The notes under the pieces are model-generated. The model did no database searches, was not told the origin of the DNA, and worked only from the letters and a program-made list of their open reading frames with translations. A program made the translations under genes and the position numbers. A stretch of 64,000 nt of DNA from Blepharisma japonicum (lineage: Eukaryota; Ciliophora; Heterotrichea; Heterotrichida; Blepharismidae), in the NCBI GenBank assembly GCA_949751835.1, contig CATKHK010000107.1, positions 1-64,000 on the forward strand. The letters are read 5' to 3'. Of the stretch, positions 42,390 through 53,991 are shown piece after piece. The first letter of the stretch is position 1, and every line of letters starts with the position of its first letter.

Positions 42390-43293
42390 GATTAAATTTT
42401 ATTAAGAAATTTATTTTTAACTTAATATTTTATAAATTTATATAAATTAACCCTATGAAATATGAAACCGGAGAAAGTTAATTTAAAAATTAAAAATTTT
42501 AAAATTTAATATTTAAAAGAAATCTAGCAAGAAATAATATGCAAATTATTTATACATTATTATGAATATCAAAATAATGAAATAATTGATGCTTAAGAAC
42601 TGATTAGTAATTATTATTTTAAATAAGTATAAAATATAGAATTCTATTAATTTAAATTTTAAAATTAAATCCATTTTTAAGATTTTGGTAATTCAATTCA
42701 TGTTTCCTAAGAGAAAGAGAAATAGTAGCGTTTATGTATTATACGAATTATAAATTTTGATAGGAAGATTATAAGAGCTCGACGTTTCCAAATATTAGGA
42801 AAATCTATTTAGGTTAGCTTTATTAAATAATTTAGTAAAGATTTATTGCCAATTTTAATTTGATGGCCTTTAAAAAATAATTGAAATAATTAATTATTAC
42901 ATATAAATTGAACTAAAATTGTAATCTATATAAAATTTAACAATCAATTAATTAAAAGAAGGAAATTATGCTATTTTTAAAAAATTTACTGAATTGCATT
43001 GCATTATGAAAATTACAATTCTCAATATTAAAAGTTACTTTATGTCCAAAGTCAATAAACAAATATAAGGACAATTTGCTCTTATATATAAAAACTTCCA
43101 TAAATAAAAGATCAGATATTATGCAATCCATTAAAATTAGAAAATATATATACTTAAGGTGCTCTGATCCTTCTTTTCTCTTCTTAATTTATATAAGTTT
43201 CATTTATCTTAAACATTGGTTTTCAAAAATATAAAATTAATTCTTTACACTAATTAATGATAAATTCTTTAAATTTGTAGATTTTCAATAAAT
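42390..43293. other. Long AT-rich divergent spacer
   Basis: 900 nt between two divergent genes, with no relative elsewhere in the window and no recognised gene or RNA. Confidence 0.45.
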
Positions 43294-44151
43294 ATGGGTG
43301 GCTGTTTAAATAGGGATGATTATGAAGAACCAAGCGAACTTCGAAGTGGGATTCCAAACATTGGAAATACTTGCTACATGAACTCTGTTGTTCAAGCATT
43401 AGCAGGCACTCCTAACATCTTAAAAACTCTAGAAAATGCCGAAAAAGCTGAATTAAATTCTTTAGAGAACCTTATTAAAGGCTTGAATTCAAGAAAAAGC
43501 TCAATAAAATTATTATCAGATTTTGCAAGTGATTTTAAAGATAAGATCTCTAAAGCATACTCAATGGTAATTTTAAAATAGTATGAAGGAGCTCGAGAAA
43601 ATGATGCCAAAGAATTATTATCCATTATATTATCCTTTTTAGATGAGGAAAAGGCAACAAATCCCTTCAGTATCACTTACAAAAATGCATTTAAATGCAA
43701 TTCAAACCATGACTTTTCTAATGAAGAAAAGTCGAATTTTATTGTAATTCCAAAGGGAGCCAACATTAAAAAATATTTCAAAAAAATAGGCTGCGAAAAG
43801 AAGTTTACAGGGAACAATAAGCTCTATTGTGAAGAGTGCAAAGAATTGAAAGATACGACAATGAGAACAGAAATATCTAAGTATCCACAATTCTTGGTCC
43901 TTTATACTGCAAAGGATGGGAATCAAAAAAATAATACTAACTGTGTGAAAAGAATTAATATTAAGAAGGAATCGTACGTGCTTTATGCTGTTATATGCTA
44001 TGACTCAACGATTCGGCATTTTTACACGTATGAAAAAACGTTAAGGAATTCTTGATGCATATATAACGATGATTATGTAAGAGAGGAAAAGAGCTTTCCT
44101 GAAAACAAGGCATATCTTTTGTTCTATAAAAAGATTAATAAAACTTTATAA
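43294..44151 (+). CDS. USP-type ubiquitin hydrolase, compact, with MGGC lipidation-like start
   Basis: 280 residues with intron 43567-43581 (GTAATTTTAAAATAG), one TGA=Trp (44053), stop TAA 44149-44151. MGGCLNR is a typical Gly2 myristoylation plus Cys palmitoylation-like start. Cys box NIGNTCYMNSVVQALAG (C27), ENDAKELLSIILS in place of QQD, zinc-ribbon-like LYCEEC, YVLYAVICY, His box TIRHFYTYEK (H237), end WCIYNDDYV...YLLFYK. The core is near minimal, so the catalytic domain would sit directly on the membrane. Confidence 0.82.
43567..43581 (+). other. 15-nt intron
   Basis: GTAATTTTAAAATAG, conserved USP position; in-frame TAG if retained. Confidence 0.85.
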
Positions 44152-44298
44152 TATAATGATTTCTAATCATACTAATTAATATCATAATAAAATTATTATA
44201 AATAGTTTAAATTTAAATAATTATAAAATATTGTTTAGTCTAATATTAATGCTTATAAATTCTTAGTCTATAAGTAAGATATAAATTTTAGCATAATC

Positions 44299-46047
44299 TT
44301 ATCTCTGCTTATAAAAAAGCATATAGGCGCGATTATAATCAGGATCTTCTTCAACCACATAAGCGTTATACTTAATCCATCTTCTATTTTCATTTAGTAT
44401 AAATGAAATATAATAGCCAAGGCAATAGCATATAACTCCAAACAAGTCATATTCTTTTTCATCAGATCTTATATAAGTCTTTGGAACTCTCCCTTGATTT
44501 GTAGTATCTGTAATATAAAACACCAAATATTCTGGCAGTTCCAGGCTTTCTGTTAAGATTTTAGTCTTGATTGCATAACCGCATTCCTGACAATATATTT
44601 CCAATTCTGTTTCCTTTTCTTTTATATCTTGTATGCATTTTTCTGTGTCTAGCTTTTTATTCGGAGGTATAATTAAAAATAACTGCTGCTCTTCCTTTGT
44701 CATTTCATGACCTTTTTCACAAACAAATAGTTTATGTTGTTTTATCAAAAATAAATTTTTCTCTTCACATTCTGCGAAAGCGCTATAAATTAAAATATTG
44801 TATAATTCTTTGCAATCAATTATAGCTATATTTTTTATCTAAATAAAAGTTACCATAGGATATTTTTGATTTAGCTCTCTAGTAAAGTTATCAATATATG
44901 ATTTAAATCTACTTGGATGCCCATTCGATAAAATAATATTAAAAATTCGTAATAAGCATTTAAATACGTTGCTATTTGATTTTGATACAAGGTTTACAAA
45001 TTTTGGGATATTTGCGAGAATTTGAATAGCTGAATTCGATAATTGATAGTTAGAAATCCCAACATGATTTAATCTGTGTATTTTTTCTTCTTCAATAGAA
45101 TGAATATTACGAAAGTTTTGAGACGATGGTTGCCTATTTTTCAAACTATTTTGTTGCTGCTCATAGATTCTTTTGATTTCATCTTTTTTGCTTCACAAAA
45201 TAGAAGTGTTTGGGATATTTATACCTAAACTTATAATTTTTTTGGCAATTATTTCTCTCTCTAATAAATTAGTAATAGTTGGCCTTCTGCTCTTTTCTTT
45301 TTCTAAGCATCAGTCAACGATAAATCTTAGATCATCTGAGTATTGATCTCTAATGGGCTCATGCTGCTCAAATTGTATTTTCATGGAATCTCCATTAAAA
45401 GGGATTTCAAAATTGCACATCTGATATAAAACACATCCAAGGGCCCAAATATCACTCTCATAAGAAGGTTTATTATTATTATTCCATATTTCTGGAGCAT
45501 GGTATTGAAAAGTTCCTGCAGGAGCTGAAGCAATCTCGTATCGTGAAAGCCCAAAATCCCCAATTTTTATGTCTCTATTTTTATCTAAAAATATATTTTG
45601 TGGCTTGATATCTCGGTGAATAATTTTATTTGAATGTAAGCATTCAAGTCCAAGGCAAATTTGTATAAAATACTTCCATATTTCGTCTTCTTCAAAAGGT
45701 TGAAAAACTGCTGCTCGATCATTTATAGCTTTATCGAGCTCTCCATTTTCACAGTATTCCATGATGAGGTAAACTTGATTGTTTTCCTCGATATTACGCT
45801 TTAAATGGACGGTGTATGGGCTGTCTATCTGAGAAAGTATTCTTATTTCTGTTTCTATATTCTTCTTGCTTGTCTTATCTGCAGGAGATCTTAGAATTTT
45901 CATTGCATATAGCATTTGGCTATTCGTATCATTTTTGCACTTTTCTTTTAAAATTAAAACTGCCCCATAAAAACCATATCCAATTATAGTTCCGCAAGCA
46001 AAAAATTCGTTAGCTATTTCGCTTGGTACATTTATCATAACCATCAT
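44299..46047 (-). CDS. NEK-like protein kinase fused to an inactive USP domain
   Basis: 577 residues in one frame: ATG 46047, intron 44839-44853 (GTAACTTTTATTTAG), TGA=Trp at about 45307 and 45192, stop 44299. Residues 15-270 are a Ser/Thr kinase: Gly loop GYGFYG, Lys50 in YAMKI, HRDIKPQN (D146), DFG (D164), APE, SDIWALG; NEK-like by its MEYCENGEL hinge and IWKYFIQICLGL helix. All catalytic residues are present. Residues 300-340 are a polar linker. Residues 345-577 match the USPs at 51-64 kb, but the GNTCY core of the Cys box is deleted (GISNYQLSNSAIQILA) and the His box lost its His (CYCLGYYISFILNENRRW). The USP part may act as a ubiquitin/Ubl reader or dimer module. Confidence 0.82.
44839..44853 (-). 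other. 15-nt intron
   Basis: GTAACTTTTATTTAG at the USP position within the kinase-USP fusion gene. Confidence 0.8.
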
Positions 46048-46560
46048 ATTTAGTGTTTATACATATTTTAAAATCTACAAATTTAGAAATTAAAATGTAA
46101 TAAGCACATAATATATCAGCTAAATTTTACTTTTCTTTTCAATTATGATGTTATTTTTATTTTAATTAGAAAAGAATATGCATATATAACAAGAAAGGCT
46201 ATCGCTTTTATTTCTTATTTACAAATAAGAATTATTAATCAACAGTTATTTGCTTATAATAGGGTATGCTTAATAGAAGTTCAGAGGATTTATTGTTTAG
46301 AATTCTAAGCAGATATAGCAATTTTATGAGATTTATGTATATTCATATGGCCATTATTTATAATAAATTTGTATATTATTTAATGTTATTGTAGGCAGCG
46401 ACGCCTCCAATTGACAATATCTGTCTTTTTGTACTTTTTTCATCGATTTATATTTTAAAAGAATTTATAGAAATCTAAAACTTGTAACAAAATATTGTAT
46501 GCTTTTGCTTGCTGCTATATTGTACAATGCAAAATTAAAGGATTGTATAAGCATTAATTA
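46048..46560. repeat. Dispersed repeat, copy 1 (5' flank of kinase gene)
   Basis: Matches 49786-50220 along nearly its whole length (TAGTGTTTATACATATTTTA, CTTATTTACAAATAAGAATTA, GCAGCGACGCCTCCAATTGA). Shorter related stretches lie at about 56340-56745 and 62270-62760. It holds the kinase promoter, but its presence away from kinases shows it is a repeated block in its own right. Confidence 0.75.
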
Positions 46561-46574
46561 AATTCTAATAGGCA

Positions 46575-47240
46575 AACTTTGCGCATACCAGTAATTATAT
46601 CATCTATTTCCTCTTCAACGTCAACTTCTACTTTCCTGGTTTTTCATTATTTCCTTAAATTCTCCCCATTCAAAATTATTTCTTCAAAATTTTCACACAG
46701 CTCGTCCGATTTCTCGAGATTTCTCAGTAATTTAATAAATCTAAATCACTCGCTATATATCCCCTTACAAGGATTTTTCTAAAAATATATAAAAATTTCA
46801 AAAATAATTCTTCTATTCATTTTGCACTTTGTAAAGTTTATACCTATGCTCAAGCAATCTTATAATAATTTTTTCTCTAATCAAGGACTCAGATTTATTG
46901 TCTACCAGTTCAGCACCTGCTTGCAATTTTCCCCTCAATCTTATTAAAATCCGCTTGCTTACGGACACTGTCATCTTCACACTGGCCTTCTCATCTTTCA
47001 CTACCTCCTTCATCTAGAACTCCGATATACAGTCTACCGCTTCTCATTCTGAATCATAAATTTTTCTCCAATATTTTTGAATTCCACTTTTTCATGGGCA
47101 CTTTTTATGTTTACCCAAAACTTCACCTTTTTCACCAACTTCTTCATCTATGCTAGTTTCTACATCTCCTAAGACTTTGAAATCAGCTAATCAATTTATC
47201 AGCTGGATAAATGTTCAAAGAGCTCGATAAAAAAATTCAA
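46575..47240 (-). pseudogene. Unidentified coding relic, copy 1
   Basis: The minus strand carries open pieces with protein-like composition shared with the copy at 50235-50865: GDVETSIDEEVGEKGE near 47140, a 66-codon piece KMTVSVSKRILIRLRGKL (46813-47013), and an acidic end RKVEVDVEEEIDDIITGM near 46600. Frames are broken by stops such as the TAG at 46813. No family recognised. Confidence 0.5.
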
Positions 47241-47407
47241 AATAAGCTGCACACTCTTAAAAACACCAATGTTGCTAATTAGATGAAAAAATAGTGTAAA
47301 AGAATATGCTTATAGCTTTCTAGTGCTAATAATTATCAAAAATCTCTCAAAAAAATATTAATTATTATAAAACTGATAATACACTTATTAATTATCTTAA
47401 TAATTTC

Positions 47408-48430
47408 TTATTTCTCCACATGCCGATAAAATGCCATGTAGATATAATTATAATCAGGCTTCTCATCAGACACAAATATGTCATTATACTCTCTCCATAT
47501 TTCACCATGTAATGTATAAGCTATATAATGCCTGCATGATGGATAAAAACAAATCACCCCATAAAGCTCATATTCTTTGCCTTTAAATTTCTCAGAGTTC
47601 TTAATATTCCTTATCTTTGGGTTTCACTAGAAAAATAAACAGCTAAAATCTTCGGAAGCTTATATTTTGTGTAAACTCGAGTGTTCTTCAATGCATCACA
47701 TGTATTGCACTACAAAATATTGTCACCATTAAAGACGCTTTTCTCTTCTGAAATATTTATAAAGTCACTAATATCTTTATCTAATCTTCCTGGGACTACT
47801 AAAAATGTATTCACCTCTACTTTTTCTTCTTTATGCCCTTTTCCACAAGTAAAAGTTTTATATTTCCTAATAAAAAATAATTCCTTTAGGCCTTCATTAA
47901 TTTCTGTGAATTTATTGATTATAATTGTATATACCTCTTTACTGTCATTTTGTCTGCCTAGTGTAAACTATTTAGAAAATACGTGTGAATATGCTTTGTC
48001 GATGATTTGTAAAAAGTTATCAATTTCCAGTCTAAAATTAGCTTCTGAGTTTCTATTTATCATATTGATAATACCAAATAGAGTTCCTGGGAGCTCAGAG
48101 TCTTGATTTAAGTATTTGTAAATTTCTGGAGTGCTTGCTAAAATTTGTAGAACTGAATTTAAATAGCAAGTGTTTCCATTATTTGGGATACCTAATTTTC
48201 TAGGATAATTTGCTTTTTTGTTGGAGTTGAATATCCATCTGAAGCATCTTGCTATTAAACCGCATATCTATCTGCAGCATCTAGCTGTTAAACCATATGT
48301 CCATCTGAAGCAGCTCCAAAATTGAGTAATAAGGTATCAGAGTCATAACTTAACCTTGGAACGTCAACTTTAGCGTCTTTTCTGCTCTTTTTCTTTTTCT
48401 TCTTCTTCTTCTTGCATTTTTATATATTCA
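47408..48430 (-). pseudogene. USP pseudogene with repeat linker
   Basis: Readable USP: Cys box GIPNNGNTCYLNSVLQILAS, a 15-nt intron GTATTTTCTAAATAG (47969-47983), GRQNDSKEVYTII, then TAG (47711-47713) at the LYC position of the zinc ribbon, a frameshift near 47620, and the end RHYIAYTLHGEIWREYND...YMAFY to TAA 47408. Upstream (48190-48310) a threefold repeat CA(A/G)-GATGCTTCAGATGGATAT with Gln codons turned to TAA/TAG. One nonsense codon and one indel in an otherwise good gene suggest recent decay. Confidence 0.78.
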
Positions 48431-48684
48431 ATAGGGTAATTTATAGAATCTGAAATGGTGGCTGAACATTTGACTTTCTATAAAATCGGAGTATACTGAT
48501 ATTGCTATGGCTCTAATTCATTAGAATTAAGCACATGCTTACTAGAAAATTAATTAAAATTAGCTGTCTTAATAATCACCAAATTTTGAAAATAATCTGC
48601 TTATAGTCAAAATTTTAGTAAAATATCTTTACGCATGAAATTAAATTAGAAAAGTTAAGACTTATCTCACCTTCTAAATAAATT

Positions 48685-49785
48685 CTAACATCCTTTAAGA
48701 TGTTTGATAATAGTTAATCTTTCACAATCTTCTATTCTAAGCTCTCTGAGTGTTTTATCTTTTGAGACTTGAAAGAGCAAAATATTGCCTCTAGCAATAA
48801 CATAATTTTCATCAGTCTGTATCCCATCTACCCCATTTCTTTCAAGTTCTTCACATAATTGTTTATATGTTCAATAAGGGTTTGCCCTTATACATTTCGT
48901 ATCTCCAGTGGAATCGTCTTCTACAATTATACAAATCTTACGAGACAACAGTACAGAAGTGTTTGGGATATTTATACCTAAACTTATAATTTTGTTGGCA
49001 ATTATTTTTCTCTCTAATAAGTTAGTAATAGTTGGCCTTCTGCTCTTTTCTTTTTCTAAGCATCAGTCAACGATAAATCTTAGCTCATCTGAGTATTGAT
49101 CTCTAATTGGCTCATGCTGCTCAAATTGTATTTTCATCGGATTTCCATTAAAAGGGATCTCAAAATTGCACAGCTCATATAAAACACATCCAAGGGCCCA
49201 AATATCACTCTCATAAGAAGGATTATCATCATTCCACATTTCTGGAGCATAGTATTGATAAGTTCCTGCAGCCTGGTATAGTGAAAGCCCAAAATCCCCA
49301 ATTTTTATGTCTCTATTTTTATCTAAAAATATATTTTGTGGCTTGATATCTCTGTGAATAATTTTATGTGAATGTAAGTATTCAAGTCCAAGGCAAATTT
49401 GTATAAAATACTTCCATATTTCGTCTTCTTCAAAAGGTTGAGAAATTGCTGCTCGATCACATATAGCTTTATTGAGCTCTCCATTTTCACAGTATTCCAT
49501 GATGAGGTAAACTTGATTGCCAACCTCGATATTACGATTTAAATGGACGATGTATGGGCATTTTACCTGAGAAAGTACTCTTATTTCTGTTTCTATATTC
49601 TTCTTGCTTCTTTCATCTGCAGGAGAATCTAGAATTTTCATTGCATATAGCGTTTGGCTATTCGTATCATTTTTGCACTTTTCTTTTGCTAAGAAAACTG
49701 TCCCAAAAGCGCCAGATCCTATATTTGCATTTGGGATAACTTCAAACTCGTTAATTAATTCGCTTGGTAATTCTATCGTAACCAT
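48685..49785 (-). CDS. NEK-like protein kinase with C-terminal ubiquitin-like domain
   Basis: 366 residues: ATG 49785, TGA=Trp at about 49060 and 48870, stop TAG 48685-48687, no intron. Residues 15-270: kinase with full GSGAFG loop, Lys50, HRDIKPQN (D146), DFG (D164), APE and SDIWALG. Residues 283-366 match the free Ubl family: ICIIVEDD strand, YWTYKQLCEELERNG (Trp-headed helix), TLRELRIEDCERLTII, and the same KGC end (HLKGC). The kinase half is about 85% alike to the one at 44299-46047, so two sister kinases gained different ubiquitin-system domains. The Ubl could be intramolecular or serve recruitment. Catalytic activity is expected. Confidence 0.83.
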
Positions 49786-50220
49786 TATATTTAATGTTTA
49801 TACATATTTTAAAATCTACAAATTTAGAAATAAAATGTACATATATAACAAGAAAGGCTATCGCTTTTATTTCTTATTTACAAATAAGAATTAATAATAA
49901 GCAGTTATTTGCTTATAATAGGGCATGCTTAAGAGAATTTTTCAAGGATTTATTATTTAGAATTCTAAGCATATATAGCAATTTTATGAGATTTATGTAT
50001 ATTCATATGGCCATTATTTATAATAAATTTGTATATTATTTAATGTTATTGCAAGCAGCGACGCCTCCAATTGACAATATCTGTCTTTTTGTGCCTTTTT
50101 TATCGATTTTCATTTTAAAAGAATTTATAGAAATCTAAAACTTGTATTGTATGCTTTAGCTTGCTGCTATATTGTGCAATGCAAAATTAAGGATTGTATA
50201 AGCATTAATTAAATTCTAAT
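49786..50220. repeat. Dispersed repeat, copy 2 (5' flank of kinase gene)
   Basis: Near-identical to 46048-46560, apart from short gaps. It includes the kinase promoter and the GCAGCGACGCCTCCAATTGA block. Confidence 0.8.
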
Positions 50221-50224
50221 AGGC

Positions 50225-50865
50225 AAACTTTGCGCTTCCCAGTAATTATATCATCTATTTCCTCTTCAACTTCTACTTTCCTGATTTTTCATTATTTCCC
50301 CAAATTCTCCCCATTTAAAATTATTTCTTCAAAATTTTCACACAGCTCGTCCAATTTCTTGAGATTTCTCAGTAATTTAATAAATCTAAATCACTCGCTA
50401 TATCCCCCTACAAGGATTTTTCTGTAAATATAAAAATTTCCATAATAATTCTTCTATTCATTTTGTCCTTTGCTAAGTTTATACCTATACCCAAGCAATC
50501 TTATCATAACTTTTTCTCTAATCTTGGACTCGAATTTATTGTCTACCACTTCAGCACCTGCTTTGCAATTTTCCCCTCAATCTTATTAAAATCCGCTTGC
50601 TTACGGACACTGTCATCTTCACATTAACCTTCTCATATCTCGCCACCTCCTTAATCTAGAACTCCGAAATACAGTCTACCGCATCTCATTCTGCTTCATA
50701 AATTTTCCTCCAATATTTTCGAATTCCATTTTTTCATGGGCACTTTTATGTTTACCAAAAATTTCATCTTTTTCACCAACTTCTTCATCTATGCTAGTTT
50801 CTGCATCTCCTAAAGCTTTTGTCTGCATATCCACTTCGAAATTATTTTAAATCAATATTATCCGT
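50225..50865 (-). pseudogene. Unidentified coding relic, copy 2
   Basis: Parallel to 46575-47240, extended at its 5' side: FEVDMQTKALGDAET, SIDEEVGEKDEIFGKHKSAH, EKMEFENIGGKF, then stops. The two copies decayed independently: copy 1 keeps the central 66 codons, copy 2 the N-terminal part. Confidence 0.5.
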
Positions 50866-51182
50866 TTTAATTTTTATTTTTGTATAAGTATAAAAATCTT
50901 TAAAAATTATTCTATGTATATAATGGTGCTCATAAGAGCCAGGAAGATTTTCTTTGGAAATAGATATTTTTTATTTTAACAATAAAATTGGATATAAATT
51001 TTAATAATATTATGAATTCCCAATAATAAGAAAGCTCTCTGTAATATAGTTATTTATATGTAAGTTTATATTTTATTATATATTCAGGGTTTTTTTATTT
51101 ATTCTATTAAGTTCAGCTTATGCTTAAAATAATTAAATTTATGCATAATTTCAATAATCTTTTAAGATATAAATTTTTATGG
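50866..51182. other. 3' spacer of USP-A
   Basis: AT-rich. Related in sequence to the 3' flanks of the other cassette genes (53700-53990, 56740-57016, 59890-60165, 62760-63067), so part of the duplicated block. Confidence 0.6.
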
Positions 51183-52838
51183 TTATCTCTGCTTATAAAA
51201 AAGCATATAGGCGTGATTATAATCAGGATCTTCTTTATTCACATCAGCATCATTATATTTAATCCATTCTCTATCTTCATTTAAGGTAAAAGCAATATAA
51301 TGGCCAGATTTTCCATCACCATAATAGCATATCGCTCCAAATAAGTCATACTCTTTTTCATCAGCTCTTATATAAGTCTTTGGAATTCTCCCTTGATGTG
51401 TAGTGTCTGCAATATAAAACACCAAATATTCAGGCAGTTCTAGGCTTTCTGTTAACATTCTAGTATTGATTGTTTCGCCACATTCCTGACATATTGATTC
51501 CAATATTGATTCATTTTCTTTTATATCTTGTATGCATTTTTCTGAGTCTAGCTTTTTAAATGCAGGTATAACTAAGAATAACTGAGGGTCAATATTTCTC
51601 GATTTGTGACCTTTTTCACAGATAAATAGGTTAGTTTTTTTTATCAAAAACAAATTTTTCTCTTCTGATTCTGTGAAAAAGTTGTCAATTAGAATATTGT
51701 AAAGTTCTTTGCAATCATTTTGTTTCATTATCGTAAACTAAATAAAAACTACCATGGGATAATTTTGTTTAAGCGCATTAATTAAAGCTCTTATCAGAGG
51801 TTTAAAGCTATTTTTGGAATTATTTGATAGAACAAGGGCAAAAATTTGTGATAAGCATTTAAATACGTCGCTATTTGATTTTGATACAAGATTCACAAAT
51901 TCTGGGATGCATGCAAGTGCTTGAATAGTTGAGTTTAAGTAACAGGTATTTCCATAATTAGGGATCCCAGCATTATGAGGAAATGTATTTTCCGGAGGTG
52001 TAATTATAATGTTACCTCCTGTAGAATTGTCAGGATTATTTGGCTTTCCTCATGAGGATCTTCTTTTTTCATCTTGTTTTATAGTATCGATACAGTGACT
52101 TTCTTTTTTTTGCCCTTTTTTACCTAAAGGTTGGCTTTCTTCATAATTAGTGATCCCAGTATTCTGAGTAAATTTTATACTGAAAGAAGCAATTTCGTCA
52201 TTTAATCCTTTTGAATGAAAGCGCTTGCTCTCTTCATAGCTAGAGTTCCTTGACTCACATTTTGAGGATCGTTTTTCTTCTTGTTGTTTTATAGGAGGGA
52301 TAAGATGACTTTGTTCGCTCAGTTCTTCCTTAATTAAAGGTTGGCTTTCTTTATCATTTTGAGAAGATATCTTTTTAGGTAATGTGGTCTCTTTATTTAA
52401 TCCTGCAGAATCGATATGATTACTCTTTGGAGCTCCTTGTGGAATTTGTTTTTTTTTATTTTGTTTTGCAGGAGTGCTAAGATCATTTTTTTGAATCTGT
52501 CCTTCTTTACTTGAAGGTTGGTTTTCTTCAGAATTAGGGATCGCAGCATTATGAGTAGATTCCTTTTTGGAGGTAGTCACTTTGTCATTTTTCTCTTTAG
52601 GATCTATATTCTTACTTTCTTTGCCAGATCTCTTTGATTTTCCTTTTCGGGATCGCTTTTTTTTATTTTGTTTTCTAGGACTTTTTTCCTTAACTAAAGG
52701 TTGGTATACTTCATTTATTGAAGAATTATCACTATTATTGCTACTTCGTTTTTTATATCACGCCACTATCCCTCCTATAATGCTTGCAGTGCTTACAATA
52801 CCGAAAGCAACCAGTATTCAGAACACCCATGTCTCCAT
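51183..52838 (-). CDS. Membrane-anchored USP, cassette gene A
   Basis: 546 residues: ATG 52838, intron 51738-51752 (GTAGTTTTTATTTAG), TGA=Trp in the membrane helix and linker, stop TAA 51183-51185. Residues 4-27 (WVFWILVAFGIV...GGIVAW) form one transmembrane helix, followed by KKRSS, so the bulk should face the cytosol. Residues 30-280 are a Lys/Glu/Gln/Ser-rich linker with recurring modules (PLxKExxxxxSHLIPPIKQ, GLNxEI). USP domain: C299 (NYGNTCYLNSTIQALAC), KQNDCKELYNILID, zinc-ribbon-like SICQEC, H508 (KSGHYIAFTLNEDR), WIKYND and YMLFYKQR end. All catalytic elements are present. Confidence 0.85.
51738..51752 (-). other. 15-nt intron
   Basis: GTAGTTTTTATTTAG, identical in the B and B' genes. 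Confidence 0.85.
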
Positions 52839-53991
52839 TTATATATAATTCAAATATGCGTTTGTTTATTTAGAATTTACACAGAGCATAATTCCCATGC
52901 AATCAAATAAATTGGCAATTTACTTAAAGCATAATTTAAGAATACATCAAACTCTTATTTAATTGCAAATTAATAATTATCGAACTTTTCGAAGTAAATA
53001 AATTTTTATGCTAAGCAAAATAAATTTTGTAGAATCTTCATTTTGGCTTTTGAAAATTATTTAAGTATTTCTAAGATATAAAACCTATTTAAATTTTCAA
53101 ATATTGATAATAATTATAAAGAAAAGTCCTTTGATTAGAGTTAGATTAATTATTCTTTAGTTAGTTTATAAACGAAAATTTAACAATAAAGAAAAATTGA
53201 TGCTTCATAGAAAATATATCCTATTCACATAATGATAGGAGAAAATTGTCTAGGAAAAATAGTGGTCTCGAATAATTGAATTAACACTAAAATTAAATTT
53301 GTAGAAATGGAAATCAATATTCAAAATGCTACTGAAGGATGCTTATTTTGGTTGATTGAATTTTTTTTATGATAACTTTATTCCTTAGGAGAAATATTTT
53401 AATTATCATTTCATTTACTTTTTATAAAACTTTCACATTATATAATGATCTTTATAGGATGATTATTTTCTTCTTTAAATGCAAAAGAAAGACAGCAAGA
53501 GCAAATCAAAATGTCCACTGCTATGGCCCAATTACTCTTGGTGGACAAAATGAGAGAGGATGCCTGATGTGAAAATGAGCTGAGTGAAATGGGTTTTTTA
53601 TAGGTGAAAGGATGCACAATGGATAGGAACTTGAACAAAATGGATTAGTTGCTGTGCATGCTTTAGATAATTTTCTAATCAAAACTTCGAAACTTGTAAA
53701 TCAATATTTTTCAATTTTAATTAACATAAAAGTCTTTAAAAATTGTTATATGTATATAATGGTATTCATGAAGATTTTCTTTGGAAACAAATATTTTTTA
53801 TTTTAACGATACAAATGAATATAGATTTTAATAATATTATGAGCTTAGTGATAAGGAAGTTCTCATATAATAGTCATTTTATATATAAGTTTATATTTAT
53901 TGTATACCCAGCTATTTTTATATTTATTCTATTAATTCTGCCTATGCTAAAAATAATTAAATTGATGCATAATTTTCTTAAGGTTAAATTT
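52839..53991. other. Spacer A-B with a repeated coding scrap
   Basis: Duplicated as 59075-60165. Around 53470-53690 the plus strand keeps an open, protein-like frame with TGA as Trp (CYGPITLGGQNERG, WNGFFIGERMHNG, HALDNFLIKTSK), reminiscent of a MORN-type W-NG-F-GE pattern. The duplicate at 59650-59870 has a frame change. No start or clear family; probably a relic. Confidence 0.45.

Noticed and set aside
43392-43926. Minus-strand ORFs opposite the USP at 43294
   Set aside because: Antisense shadows of a conserved USP gene.
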